From Azospirillum oryzae (GTDB lineage: Bacteria > Pseudomonadota > Alphaproteobacteria > Azospirillales > Azospirillaceae), in NCBI RefSeq assembly GCF_900177515.1, contig NZ_FXAK01000001.1, forward strand, positions 298,501 to 362,500: 64,000 nucleotides of DNA, written 5' to 3'. Each line of letters opens with the position of its first letter. Position 1 is the first letter of the stretch. A model generated the notes under the pieces. That model was given only the letters and a program-made list of their open reading frames with translations. It ran no database searches and had not been told where the DNA came from. A program made the translations under genes and the position numbers. Below, one piece after another: positions 23,816 through 32,426 of the stretch.

Positions 23816-24729
23816 GCGACGCGGATCCTTGGGTCCAGCCAGGCGTTGAGGATGTCGGCGAGGAAGGTCAGCAGGATGTAGATCGTGGCCAGCAGCATCA
23901 CGATGGCCTGGACGACCGGGAAATCCTTGCGCCCGATGGCTTCCCAGGCGAGCTGCCCCAGCCCCTGCATCGAGAAGACCGCCTCGACCACGATGGAGCC
24001 GCCGAGCATGAAGCCGAACTGCACCGCCGCCAGCGCCACCACCGGCACCACCGCGTTGCGCAGCGCATGCTTGAAGATCACCGTCTTCGGACGCAGCCCC
24101 TTGGCGCGGGCCGTCCGGATATAGTCGGACGCCATCACGTCAAGCATGCCGTTGCGGGTCAGCCGCATCACCGCCGGGATGGCGTACCAGCCGAGCGCCA
24201 CCGACGGCAGCACATAATGGCTCCAGGTCGCGTTGCCCGACACCGGCAGCCAGCGCAGATTGACCGAGAAGATGATGATGAGAGTCAGGCCGAGCCAGAA
24301 GGTCGGCACCGCCTGCCCCAGCGCGCAGAAGGCCAGCGTCGCGCGGTCGAACCAGCTGCCGCGCTTCACGGCGGCCAGCGCCCCCAGCGGAATGGCGAAC
24401 AGCAAGGCGAGACCCAGCGCGATGGCGCCGAGCTTCAGGGTGATCGGGATGCGGTCGCCGACCAGCGACGCCACCGACTCCCGGAAATAGAAGGACTGGC
24501 CGAAATCGAAGCGGACGGCCCCGGCCAGCCAATGGCCGTACTGGACGGCGAGGGGCTGGTCCAGGCCATATTCGGCCCGCACCTGCGCCACCTGTTCGGG
24601 CGACGCCTCGGGACCGGCGAGGTCGGTGGCGAGGTCGCCGGACAGGTGCAGAAGCAGGAAGGCGATGACCGAAACGGTCAGCACCACCGACAGCGCCACG
24701 GCGAGCCGGCGAAGCAGGAAGGCGAGCAT
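23812..24729 (-). CDS. dppB: Peptide ABC transporter permease (DppB type)
   Basis: 305 residues, six predicted membrane helices, with the first helix at the N-terminus (LLRRLAVALSVVLTVSVIAF). The periplasmic region GLDQPLAVQYGHWLAGAVRFDFGQS and the EAA loop DYIRTARAKGLRPKTVIFKH match DppB/OppB. It forms the membrane channel with the DppC-type permease. A hairpin lies between it and the upstream binding-protein gene. Confidence 0.92.
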   Translation of the reverse strand: MLAFLLRRLAVALSVVLTVSVIAFLLLHLSGDLATDLAGPEASPEQVAQVRAEYGLDQPLAVQYGHWLAGAVRFDFGQSFYFRESVASLVGDRIPITLKLGAIALGLALLFAIPLGALAAVKRGSWFDRATLAFCALGQAVPTFWLGLTLIIIFSVNLRWLPVSGNATWSHYVLPSVALGWYAIPAVMRLTRNGMLDVMASDYIRTARAKGLRPKTVIFKHALRNAVVPVVALAAVQFGFMLGGSIVVEAVFSMQGLGQLAWEAIGRKDFPVVQAIVMLLATIYILLTFLADILNAWLDPRIRVA

Positions 24730-24765
24730 GGCGGTCTCCTGAAAAGGAGCGTGCGGAGAGGCGCT

Positions 24766-24795
24766 GCGGGCCGGCCTTCAACCATGCCGGCCCGC
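24766..24795 (-). promoter_or_regulatory. Intra-operon hairpin between binding-protein and permease genes
   Basis: Perfect 10-bp stem GCGGGCCGGC / GCCGGCCCGC with a 10-base loop and no T run. It lies just after the binding-protein stop, where such structures typically protect the upstream message or attenuate the downstream genes so that binding protein is made in excess. Confidence 0.6.
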
Positions 24796-24805
24796 CGCCG
24801 CGGCC

Positions 24806-26341
24806 TCATTTCCAGTGGGCGGCGTAGAAGCGCGGAAGCTCGTCCGGCTGTGCGGTGAAGGCGAGGTCGGAGGTGAAGGCGTAGTTGCTGGGATAGGAGA
24901 ACAGCGGCAGCAGATAGGCCTTCTGCGCGATCATCGACAGCGCTTCCTTGTAGAGGTCCTTTCGCGCCGCGGTGTCGGTCGTCGTATCGGCTTTCTCCAG
25001 CAGGGCCTTGACCTTGGGGTCGCGGCTCATGTCGTCCTCGTTCTCCTTGAACCACACGCCGGTGAAGGCGGAAGCGTCGTTGACCGAGAAGGACCCCCAG
25101 GTCTGGTACTCCAGCGGAACCTTGCCGGCACGGGCGGCCTCGCGCATCGCCGCGTATTTCAGGAACCGCAGGTTGGCGCGGATGCCGACCGCGCGCAGAT
25201 AGCCGATGACCGCCTCGGCATAGTCGCGCTCGCGATAGGCGTAGAGATCGGTCTCGAAGCCGTCCGGATAGCCGGCCTCGGCCAGCAGCTTCTTCGCCTT
25301 CTCCGGATTGTACTCGTAGCGCGGCACGCCGTCGTCGGTGCAGCCGGTCTGGTCGATGAAGCAGGCGGAATGCATCACCCGCGCGCCCTCGCCGGCCAGA
25401 TTCTTGACCATCGCCTGACGGTCGATGGCGTAGGCGACGGCTTGGCGCACCTTCTCATTCTTCATCGGCGTGTCGGCGGCGGTGCGGCCGGCGGCGTCGA
25501 ACTGCAGGAAGCCGACGCGCATCGTCTCGGCCGACAGCACGGTGATGTTCGGCACCGCCTTCAACTGCTCCGCCTGATCCTTCGGCACGCGCCAGATCCA
25601 GTCGACGCCGCCGGTCATAAGCTCGGCCATGCGGGTTTCGCCGTCGGGGATGACGCGGAAGCGGATTTTGCCGATGGCAGGTTGGCCGAGCGGGCTGTCT
25701 TTGAAATAGTCCTTGTACTTCTCCATCGTCACGCCCTTGCCGTTCTCCACCGCGGTGACGCGGTAGGGACCGGTGCCGATGGGCGCCTTGGAGAAGCCGT
25801 CCAGCCCAACCTTCTTGAAATAGGCGGCGGGATAGATCGGCGTCGGGCCGGACAGATATTCCAGCGCCGCCGGGAACGGGCCCTTCAGGCGGACGCGCAC
25901 CGTGTAGTCATCGATTTTGTCGGCGCCGGCCATCCATTCGACGTTCTGCTTGGTCACCACCTTCGCTTCCGGCGTCAGCACGTAATTGAAGGTGAAGACC
26001 ACGTCGTCGGCGGTGAAGGGCGAGCCGTCCTGGAAGGTCACGCTCTTGCGCAGCTTCAATTCCAGCGTGACCGGATCGATCCATTTCCACGAGGTCGCCA
26101 GTTCCGGCTCATACTCGCCTGTCTTGGGATTCCGGTAGATCAGCGTGTCCCACACGAGATGGGCGATGATGACGCCTTCGCGCAGATTGTTGTGATAGGG
26201 GCTGATGTTCTCCGGCTCGCTGTCGGAAGCATAGACCAGCGTGTCGCTCGCCTTGTCGGCGAATGCCGCCGAAGGCAGGGCCAGGCCCGCGACCGCCGCG
26301 GCTGCGAACATCATCGACTTACCGTACGCAAAGGGCGCCAT
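24806..26341 (-). CDS. Peptide ABC transporter substrate-binding protein
   Basis: 511 residues from ATG 26341, which has a GGAG ribosome site at suitable distance; an in-frame start further up at 26419 is unlikely. Signal peptide (MMFAAAAVAGLALPSAAFA) and a SBP_bac_5 (DppA/OppA-type) domain: NLREGVIIAHLVWDTLIY near the N-terminus and later PDGFETDLYAYRERDYAEAV. It captures the substrate in the periplasm for the DppBCDF-type permease. Peptides or N-acyl amino acids are likely, given the two M20 hydrolases in the same operon. First gene of the seven-gene unit and divergent from a LysR gene. Confidence 0.92.
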   Translation of the reverse strand: MAPFAYGKSMMFAAAAVAGLALPSAAFADKASDTLVYASDSEPENISPYHNNLREGVIIAHLVWDTLIYRNPKTGEYEPELATSWKWIDPVTLELKLRKSVTFQDGSPFTADDVVFTFNYVLTPEAKVVTKQNVEWMAGADKIDDYTVRVRLKGPFPAALEYLSGPTPIYPAAYFKKVGLDGFSKAPIGTGPYRVTAVENGKGVTMEKYKDYFKDSPLGQPAIGKIRFRVIPDGETRMAELMTGGVDWIWRVPKDQAEQLKAVPNITVLSAETMRVGFLQFDAAGRTAADTPMKNEKVRQAVAYAIDRQAMVKNLAGEGARVMHSACFIDQTGCTDDGVPRYEYNPEKAKKLLAEAGYPDGFETDLYAYRERDYAEAVIGYLRAVGIRANLRFLKYAAMREAARAGKVPLEYQTWGSFSVNDASAFTGVWFKENEDDMSRDPKVKALLEKADTTTDTAARKDLYKEALSMIAQKAYLLPLFSYPSNYAFTSDLAFTAQPDELPRFYAAHWK

Positions 26342-26439
26342 GTCCGAACTCCGTCCAAGAGGGTCCATTTGCACGAAAGTTAGCCATGACACGGTATTGT
26401 GCAGACTGGCATGCCGCAATTATAATAGTTGGAAGTTAG

Positions 26440-26458
26440 CGTTGCCGAACCAGCAACG
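26440..26458. promoter_or_regulatory. Possible LysR operator
   Basis: Inverted repeat CGTTGC-N7-GCAACG in the 180-base region between the divergent peptide operon and LysR gene. Length and dyad symmetry fit a LysR-type binding site, and an AT-rich stretch (attataatag) lies close by. Confidence 0.4.
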
Positions 26459-26521
26459 ATATGGTTTACGGCCCTGATTTTCCGCCAGCTTAGCAAAGCG
26501 GCGCCGGCCAGGGGAACCGCC

Positions 26522-27445
26522 ATGAACGCCACCGCGCTCCGTTATTTTCTGGAGGTCGCCCGCACCGGTTCCATCGCCGACGCCTCGGCGCGGCTACATG
26601 TCGCCTCCTCCGCCATCAGCCGGCAGATCGCCCATCTCGAAGCCGATCTCGGTGTCGAACTGTTCGAACGCCGGCCGCGCGGCATGGTGCCGAGCTATGC
26701 CGGCGACCTGCTCGCCCGCCATGCCCAGCGCGTGTTCCTCGAGGAAGAGGCCATCGTGACCGAGCTGAAGCGGTTGCGCGGGCTTGCCAGCGGGCGGGTG
26801 CGCGTCGCCGCGACCGAGGGGTTCGGCATGAGCCTGATCCCGGCGGCCATCTGCAGCTTTCGCGACCGCCATCCCGGTATCCGCATCGAACTGCGCATCG
26901 TCGCGCCGGCCGCCGTCACCCGCATGGTGCGGGAGGGGGAGGTGGATATCGGCGCGACCTTCTCCTTCGCCCCCGAACCGGGGGTCAGGGCGATGGGGGA
27001 AGGCCGCGCGCCGGTCCTGGCTGTGATGGCGAAGGACCACCCGCTGGCCGGCCGCCCCATCCTGACGCTGGCCCAGCTGGCCCGTGAACCGATCGCGCTG
27101 CCGGAGAAGGACACCACGGTGCGGCAGCTGTTCGACATCGCCTGCGGGCTGGCAGGGGTGGTGATCGAACCGGTGCTGATCTCAAACTACATCGCCGGGC
27201 TGTGGGCCTTCGCCGCGGAAGGCGGCGGCATCACCATCGCCAGCCCCTTCACCGTCCATGCCAGCACGGTGGGCCATCCGGTGGCGTCGGTCCCGATCGA
27301 CTCCCCCACCCTGGACCAGCGCTATTACCAGATCCAGACCATGCTCGGCCGCCATCTGCCGGAGGCGGTGTATGCCTTCGCGACCCACCTGACCGGCATC
27401 ATCAAGCGCATGGACCGTGACGGCGGGCAGGAGGAGTTGTCTTAG
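26522..27445 (+). CDS. LysR family regulator of the peptide operon
   Basis: 307 residues from ATG 26522, where the helix-turn-helix begins immediately (LRYFLEVARTGSIADASARL); an upstream in-frame extension of 31 residues is not family-like. The C-terminal domain (about 95-295) is a ligand-binding fold of the type seen in regulators of amino-acid and peptide catabolism. It is divergent from the binding-protein gene, so it is the likely regulator of the seven-gene operon 18315-26341. Confidence 0.88.
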   Translation: MNATALRYFLEVARTGSIADASARLHVASSAISRQIAHLEADLGVELFERRPRGMVPSYAGDLLARHAQRVFLEEEAIVTELKRLRGLASGRVRVAATEGFGMSLIPAAICSFRDRHPGIRIELRIVAPAAVTRMVREGEVDIGATFSFAPEPGVRAMGEGRAPVLAVMAKDHPLAGRPILTLAQLAREPIALPEKDTTVRQLFDIACGLAGVVIEPVLISNYIAGLWAFAAEGGGITIASPFTVHASTVGHPVASVPIDSPTLDQRYYQIQTMLGRHLPEAVYAFATHLTGIIKRMDRDGGQEELS

Positions 27446-27472
27446 AGGCAGCAAAAACGTCCGCCTTCGCCG

Positions 27473-28372
27473 TCACGATGTCCCGACCCACCCGGCAACC
27501 ACGTCGATGAAGCTTCGGACCGTCGCCGGCATCAGCGTGCGATGGGGAATGATCGCGTGCAGCGGCAGCGTCCGTGCAGACCAGTCCGGCAGGACGTGAA
27601 CCAACCGGCCTTCAGCGATGTGCTCCATGACCAGGAAGGACGGCGCCAGAACCAGCCCCTGTCCCAGCAGCGCAAGCGTGACGAGGAAGCCGGCATCCGT
27701 TGCCCGAAGCTGCGCGTCGAACGCAACCTGCACCCGATGTCCTGCCGCGTCGGACAGCACAAATCGCTCCGGCGTCGCGGTCTGCATATAGGCGAGAATC
27801 CTGTGCTCCTGCAGACACCCCGGATGCTCCGGTAAAGTGCGGGCGCCGAAATAGCTCGGCGCACCGACCAGGATCAGTGGAAAGCCGCCCAGTCGCTTGG
27901 CGATCATCGCGGTGTCCGGCAGCGTGCCAAGACGCAAGGCGACATCGAACCCTTCGCCGAGCAGATCGGTTTCCCGTTCACTGAGATCCAGTGTCAGGGT
28001 GACGCCCGGATAGCGGCGCATGTAGTCGGCCACCGCCGGCCCCAGCACCGCATTGGAAAAGGCAAGCGGCGCCGCCACCCGCAATTGACCGCGCGGCTCG
28101 GCCTGCCTTGTTCCGGCATCGGCTTCGGCCAGGGCGATTTCGTCAAGAATTGCCGTGCAGCGGAGGTAATAGGCCTGACCGGCCTCGGTCAAACTCAGCT
28201 TGCGCGTCGACCGGTTGACCAGCCGAACCCCCAGCCGTGCCTCCAGCGCCCTCAGATGCCGTCCAGCCATTTCCGCCGACAGGCCGTTCCGCCGCGCCGC
28301 CGCCGCCAAACTGCCCTCTTCGATTGCATGTCGGAACACGGTCATGCCGGTCAGGGTATCCAGCGCCATCAT
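27473..28372 (-). CDS. LysR family transcriptional regulator
   Basis: 299 residues, LysR helix-turn-helix (LAAAARRNGLSAEMAGRHLR) and effector domain. The recognition helix is slightly unusual, with EMAGRHL in place of the more common SAVSRQI. It is divergent from the alpha/beta hydrolase gene at 28475 with about 100 bases between, so regulation of that gene is likely. It converges with the preceding LysR gene, 27 bases between stops. Confidence 0.88.
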   Translation of the reverse strand: MMALDTLTGMTVFRHAIEEGSLAAAARRNGLSAEMAGRHLRALEARLGVRLVNRSTRKLSLTEAGQAYYLRCTAILDEIALAEADAGTRQAEPRGQLRVAAPLAFSNAVLGPAVADYMRRYPGVTLTLDLSERETDLLGEGFDVALRLGTLPDTAMIAKRLGGFPLILVGAPSYFGARTLPEHPGCLQEHRILAYMQTATPERFVLSDAAGHRVQVAFDAQLRATDAGFLVTLALLGQGLVLAPSFLVMEHIAEGRLVHVLPDWSARTLPLHAIIPHRTLMPATVRSFIDVVAGWVGTS

Positions 28373-28474
28373 CCACTCCCGGTTCGGAATGAATCCATTC
28401 CGCGCCTGATTATCACGGCTCCGTTCGCTGACTAAATCAAATCCGGCGCAACACCCATGTCATGGAGCTTGGCG

Positions 28475-29260
28475 ATGTCCAAAAAGATCGAAACCACCGG
28501 GGCTGTCATCCACGCGCTGGACGAAGGGCGGGGAGAGACGGCACTGGTGTTCCTGCATTACTGGGGCGGGTCCGCCCGCACCTGGCGCCACGTCGTCGCA
28601 CGGTTGAAGGATCGGGCGCGCTGCGTCAGTCTGGATCTGCGCGGTTGGGGCGGGTCCGTTGCCCTGGACGGGCGCTACGACCTGGACGCGATGGCCGGCG
28701 ACGTGTCGGAGGTCATCGCGAAGATGGGGCTGGCCCGCTGCATTCTGGTCGGCCATTCCATGGGCGGCAAGGTTGCCCAGATCGTGGCCGCGAAGGGCGG
28801 CGGCGCACTTGCGGGGCTGGTCCTGATCGCCCCCTCGCCGCCGACCGGAATGCCGGTGCCGGCCGAGGTGCGCGAGGCGATGCTCGCCTCCTATCAGAGC
28901 GCGGGGGGCGTGAACGAAGCGCTGAAAATCCTCTGCCACCGTGACCTCCCGCAGGAGGACCGGCTGCAGGTGGTCGAGGATACGCTGCGGGGGGCGGCGG
29001 GCGCCAAGCGGGAATGGACGACGGCCGGCATGCTCGCCCGCCTCGACGGAATCTCGGACATCCGCATCCCGACGCTGATCGCGGTGGGCGATTGCGACCG
29101 TGTCGAGCGTGCGGACGGTCTTCGGGAGATCTACGGCGAAATCCTGCCCGCCGCAGAGTTCCGCATCCTCCCCGGCGTCGGCCACCTGTCGCCGCTGGAG
29201 GCCCCCGCCGCCGTCGCCGAAGCCTGTTCCGACCTGCTGTCGGCGGTCGCCGCCGGCTGA
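28475..29260 (+). CDS. Alpha/beta fold hydrolase
   Basis: 261 residues from ATG 28475, which has GGAG eight bases upstream; an in-frame ATG at 28457 is less well placed. Nucleophile Ser95 in GHSMGG, acid Asp in VGDCDRVE and His in GVGHLSPLEAP complete the triad, with the oxyanion-hole HYWGG near residue 30. It is probably a small-molecule esterase or C-C/lactone hydrolase acting in the cytoplasm. The divergent LysR gene is the likely regulator. Confidence 0.85.
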   Translation: MSKKIETTGAVIHALDEGRGETALVFLHYWGGSARTWRHVVARLKDRARCVSLDLRGWGGSVALDGRYDLDAMAGDVSEVIAKMGLARCILVGHSMGGKVAQIVAAKGGGALAGLVLIAPSPPTGMPVPAEVREAMLASYQSAGGVNEALKILCHRDLPQEDRLQVVEDTLRGAAGAKREWTTAGMLARLDGISDIRIPTLIAVGDCDRVERADGLREIYGEILPAAEFRILPGVGHLSPLEAPAAVAEACSDLLSAVAAG

Positions 29261-29288
29261 TCCATCCGATCATCGGACGAACGCAAAA

Positions 29289-29328
29289 GGCACCGGACGC
29301 GATCCCGCCATGGGCCGCATCCGGTGCC
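29289..29328. terminator. Bidirectional hairpin terminator
   Basis: 9-bp stem GGCACCGGA / TCCGGTGCC between two convergent genes (hydrolase and cytochrome c). On the minus strand it is followed by TTTTGCG, so it is best read as the terminator of the cytochrome gene, but it also sits where the hydrolase transcript should end. Confidence 0.6.
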
Positions 29329-29353
29329 TTCCGTCGATCGGGTCGACCCGACC

Positions 29354-29731
29354 TTACTTGGATTCGCTCGCCAGATAGGCGATCAAGTCGGCGCGCTTGG
29401 CGTCGTCCTTGATGCCGGCGAAGGCCATCTTGTTGCCGGGGACGGTCCCCTTCGGATCCTTCAGATACTCGCTCAGCTTCGCCTCGTCCCAGGTGATGCC
29501 GGAATCCTTCATCGGCGCCGAATAGCTGAAGCCGTCGTGGCTGCCCGCCTTGCGGCCGACGACGCCGTGCAGGTTGGGACCGACGCGGTTGGGGCCGCCG
29601 GCCTCGATCGTGTGGCAGGCCTTGCAAACGTTGAACACCGTCTTGCCCGCCGCGGCATCGCCGTCCGCGGCCTGGGCGGCAACGGTTCCACCGGAGATGA
29701 GAAGGACGGACGCCAACAGAATATTGCGCAT
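29354..29731 (-). CDS. Class I c-type cytochrome (c2/c550-like)
   Basis: 125 residues from ATG 29731. Signal peptide (LLASVLLISGGTVAAQA). A single haem site CKACH (about residue 36) and the axial Met in NKMAFAGIK (about residue 100). The segment GPNLHGVVGRKAG is typical of mitochondrial-like cytochrome c2. A soluble periplasmic electron carrier, probably between the bc1 complex and oxidase or a dehydrogenase. No dehydrogenase gene is adjacent, so its partner is not visible. Confidence 0.92.
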   Translation of the reverse strand: MRNILLASVLLISGGTVAAQAADGDAAAGKTVFNVCKACHTIEAGGPNRVGPNLHGVVGRKAGSHDGFSYSAPMKDSGITWDEAKLSEYLKDPKGTVPGNKMAFAGIKDDAKRADLIAYLASESK

Positions 29732-29842
29732 GACGGACACAGCGGAACTCCCATTTCTCAACGTTGCCTCCGGATGTCCGGAGATGTCGGCCGGATTGCT
29801 TCCGGCTGGCGAAGCGGAGGCTACTGGTGGTCGGAAAAGCCA

Positions 29843-29878
29843 GAAAGCGAATTTAACCGATGGTTATTATCGACTTTC
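29843..29878. promoter_or_regulatory. Long palindromic operator, copy A
   Basis: Inverted repeat centred on AACC-GAT-GGTT (29855-29865) with outer arms GAAAGCGA / TCGACTTTC. The 29-base right-hand side (29855-29883) aligns closely with 30904-30932: both read AACC-N3-GGTTA-x-T-x-TCG-x-x-TTT-x-CCGAT. It lies in the 292-base gap between cytochrome c and the LysR gene at 30024. The remainder of that gap is unremarkable. Confidence 0.6.
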
Positions 29879-30023
29879 CCGATACCATTTCCTCCCATTA
29901 GGGGATCTGCCGGTGGCGGCTGCACCCAGCGGATGCGACGAATCGTCTCACACCGCCCGGTCGCGATCAAGCTGCCGATGCTTTAGGTCTGATCCGAAAG
30001 GACCGGCAGTCAGGTGAGGTGTC

Positions 30024-30884
30024 ATGGATACGGAAATGGCGCGGACATTTCTGGAGGTCACGGCGGCGGGCAGCTTCATGGCGGCGGCCGACCGGCTCCA
30101 CGTCACCCAATCGACGGTCAGCACGCGGATCCAGCAATTGGAACAGCAGCTTGGCTGCCGGCTGTTCGTGCGCAACAAGACCGGCGCCACGCTGACCACC
30201 GCCGGCCTGCGCTTCCAGCGCCATGCCGTCGCCATCCTCCGCCTGTGGGAGCAGGCGCGCCAGGAGGCAACCCTGCCCGCCGGCCACAAGGCGCTCCTGC
30301 GCATCGGCAGCGAGGCCGGCTTGTGGAACCGTCTTCTCTACCGCTGGATCCCCTGGATGCGGCGAAACGCCAACGAGATTGCGCTCCGCTGCGACGTCGG
30401 CCTGCCCAGCGGGCTGCTGCAGGGGCTTCAGGACGGGACGCTGGACGTCGCCGTCCTCTATTCGCCGCGCGCCCTGCCCGGCCTGTCGATCCGGCTTCTG
30501 ATCGAGGAGGAACTGGTTCTCTTCCGGATGCCGGCGGTCGACGACTACTCGGAGGAGCCGTACGTCCACATCGACTGGGGCGACGATTTCCGCCGCAACG
30601 TGCGCCTGCACCGGCCAGACGACGTACAGTCGGCGCCGGTGTCGATCGGCGTCGGCACGCTGGGGCTCGATTACGTCAAGCAGTGCGGCGGCACCGGCCA
30701 TTTCCCCCGGCAGCTGGTCCAGCCGCTGATCGACGCCGGCAAGGGCGAAATCCTGCCGGAAGCCCGCCCCTTGAGCCTTCCCATCTATGCCGCCTACCCG
30801 ACCGACGCCGACGAGGCCATCATCGACCCGGCGCTCACCGGGCTGAAGACCATCCTGGCCGCCCCCGCAGAAGCCCGTGGTTGA
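30024..30884 (+). CDS. LysR family transcriptional regulator
   Basis: 286 residues. Helix-turn-helix AAADRLHVTQSTVSTRIQQL at about 18-40, then an effector domain that looks like the HdfR-type group. A related long palindrome is present both upstream (29843) and downstream (30888) of the gene, indicating autoregulation plus control of the small membrane protein gene at 31011. The effector is unknown. Confidence 0.88.
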   Translation: MDTEMARTFLEVTAAGSFMAAADRLHVTQSTVSTRIQQLEQQLGCRLFVRNKTGATLTTAGLRFQRHAVAILRLWEQARQEATLPAGHKALLRIGSEAGLWNRLLYRWIPWMRRNANEIALRCDVGLPSGLLQGLQDGTLDVAVLYSPRALPGLSIRLLIEEELVLFRMPAVDDYSEEPYVHIDWGDDFRRNVRLHRPDDVQSAPVSIGVGTLGLDYVKQCGGTGHFPRQLVQPLIDAGKGEILPEARPLSLPIYAAYPTDADEAIIDPALTGLKTILAAPAEARG

Positions 30885-30887
30885 ATT

Positions 30888-30928
30888 GAAAAAGGCCGAT
30901 ATGAACCATTGGTTAATTTCGCTTTTTC
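30888..30928. promoter_or_regulatory. Long palindromic operator, copy B
   Basis: Inverted repeat GAAAAAGGCCGATATGAACC-N3-GGTTAATTTCGCTTTTTC immediately after the LysR stop and 78 bases before the small membrane protein start. It shares centre and right arm with copy A at 29843. Confidence 0.6.
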
Positions 30929-31010
30929 CGATGCATGCCGCTGCCTAGGATCGGCGTCGCCGGGCTCTTGCCAGCCCGCGCACCCAACCACCGACAAGGG
31001 TTCCGATCCG

Positions 31011-31232
31011 ATGACCATGCAGATGGCGCAGCCGGCGCTGCCGGCAGATGAAGACACCGCGGCCCCGGCGAATTCCAGCCGGCTCGAGTCCCCCTACATC
31101 GTGTTCCCGGCGCTCATCCTCCTGCTGATCATGCCGCTGGGGATCGTGTTCCACCCGGCCTGGCTAGCGACCCTGGCCGAAGTGGGCGTGGTGGTGATGT
31201 TCATCGCCATCTTCCGCATGATGCGCATGTGA
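31011..31232 (+). CDS. Small two-helix membrane protein
   Basis: 73 residues from the ATG following aaggg. The N-terminal 27 residues are hydrophilic; two hydrophobic helices follow (about 30-48, IVFPALILLLIMPLGIVF, and about 51-68). No family is recognised. The upstream palindrome shared with the LysR gene suggests it is the main target of that regulator. The role could be a small transporter or regulatory subunit; nothing in the sequence decides it. Confidence 0.65.
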   Translation: MTMQMAQPALPADEDTAAPANSSRLESPYIVFPALILLLIMPLGIVFHPAWLATLAEVGVVVMFIAIFRMMRM

Positions 31233-31309
31233 CCTGAGTATCCTTCGCCGTCCAACCCTCGGCCGATATTCCGCTTTGTCAGGCAGCGGGGCCTGTGGGA
31301 CAAAGCCGC

Positions 31310-32278
31310 ATGTCGATCAAGCTGGACTTCCGCCGCCTCCGCTATTTCGTCGCCGTCTGCGAACTCGGCAGCTTTTCCAAGGCCAGCGAGTTCCTGAACG
31401 TCGCGCAATCGGCGCTCAGCCAGCATGTGGCGACGCTGGAGGGCGATCTCGGCGTCCAGCTCCTGCTCCGCCAGCCGCGCGGCGTTAGCCGGACCGAGGC
31501 GGGCGACCGGCTGTTCGCCCATGCGCGCGGCGTGCTGCACGCGCTGGAGCAGGCGGAGTTGGATGTGCTGTCGCTGTCGCGGGCGGTGGTGGGGCCCGTG
31601 ATGGTCGGCTTCAATTATACGGCGATGGAGGCCATCGGCCTGCCCTTCATCCGCCGCATCGCCTCCACCCTGACCGAGGTCAAGCTGCGCGTGATCGAAG
31701 CGCACAGCGAGATCATGCATCAATGGATGCTGTCCGGTCAGGCCGACCTCGCCCTCACCCTGGTGCCGCCCAACGACGACCGGCTGGAGGGCGTGCCGCT
31801 GCTGGACGAGGAGCTGGTCTGCCTCGGCACCCGCACCATGATCGGCGACGGCGGCCCCATCGATCTGGACGAGGTGCTGCGTCTGCCGCTGATCATGCCC
31901 GGCCGCACCGCCGTGCTGCAGGCGCTGGCCAGCGACGCCCAGGTTCGCAACGCCATCGCCGCCAAGGTCTATCTGGAGATCGAATCCGCTGTGCCGCTGA
32001 AACGGGCGGTCAGCGCCGGGCTGGGCGTGACGGTGCAGTCGGCCGCGCTCGCCGGCGACGAGATCGCCCGCGGCGAGCTGGTGGCGCGGCCGGTGGTGAA
32101 CCCGTCGATGGGCCGCACGCTCTATCTGGTGTCCTCGCGCATGAAGACCGCCTCCCGCGCCGTGGTCGAGGCGCGGCGGCTGATGATCGACGTGGTGCGC
32201 GAGGCGCACGCAACCGGCCGCTGGCCCGGGCGGCCGCGCGACGCCCTTCTCTCAAGCAGCCATCTCGAAACCAGATAG
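31310..32278 (+). CDS. LysR family regulator, start of TRAP/CoA region
   Basis: 322 residues from ATG 31310 (a GTG 15 bases upstream is also in frame). Helix-turn-helix KASEFLNVAQSALSQHVATL and a C-terminal effector domain of the Nac/Cbl-like group. It is followed in the same direction by the TRAP operon at 32427 (148-base gap, so the operon probably has its own promoter) and is its likely regulator. Confidence 0.88.
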   Translation: MSIKLDFRRLRYFVAVCELGSFSKASEFLNVAQSALSQHVATLEGDLGVQLLLRQPRGVSRTEAGDRLFAHARGVLHALEQAELDVLSLSRAVVGPVMVGFNYTAMEAIGLPFIRRIASTLTEVKLRVIEAHSEIMHQWMLSGQADLALTLVPPNDDRLEGVPLLDEELVCLGTRTMIGDGGPIDLDEVLRLPLIMPGRTAVLQALASDAQVRNAIAAKVYLEIESAVPLKRAVSAGLGVTVQSAALAGDEIARGELVARPVVNPSMGRTLYLVSSRMKTASRAVVEARRLMIDVVREAHATGRWPGRPRDALLSSSHLETR

Positions 32279-32426
32279 CTCTCTTCTCTTCTTTATACTT
32301 TTACGACCTTCCCTCCCCGTGCTGTTCTGTTTCGCAGACGAACAATCCGTAAGCCGGCAGTTGACCGGCCCCGGCGCTCCAACCCCTTGGACCGCCGCAA
32401 GGAATCATCAGAGGGAGGTGCAGCAC

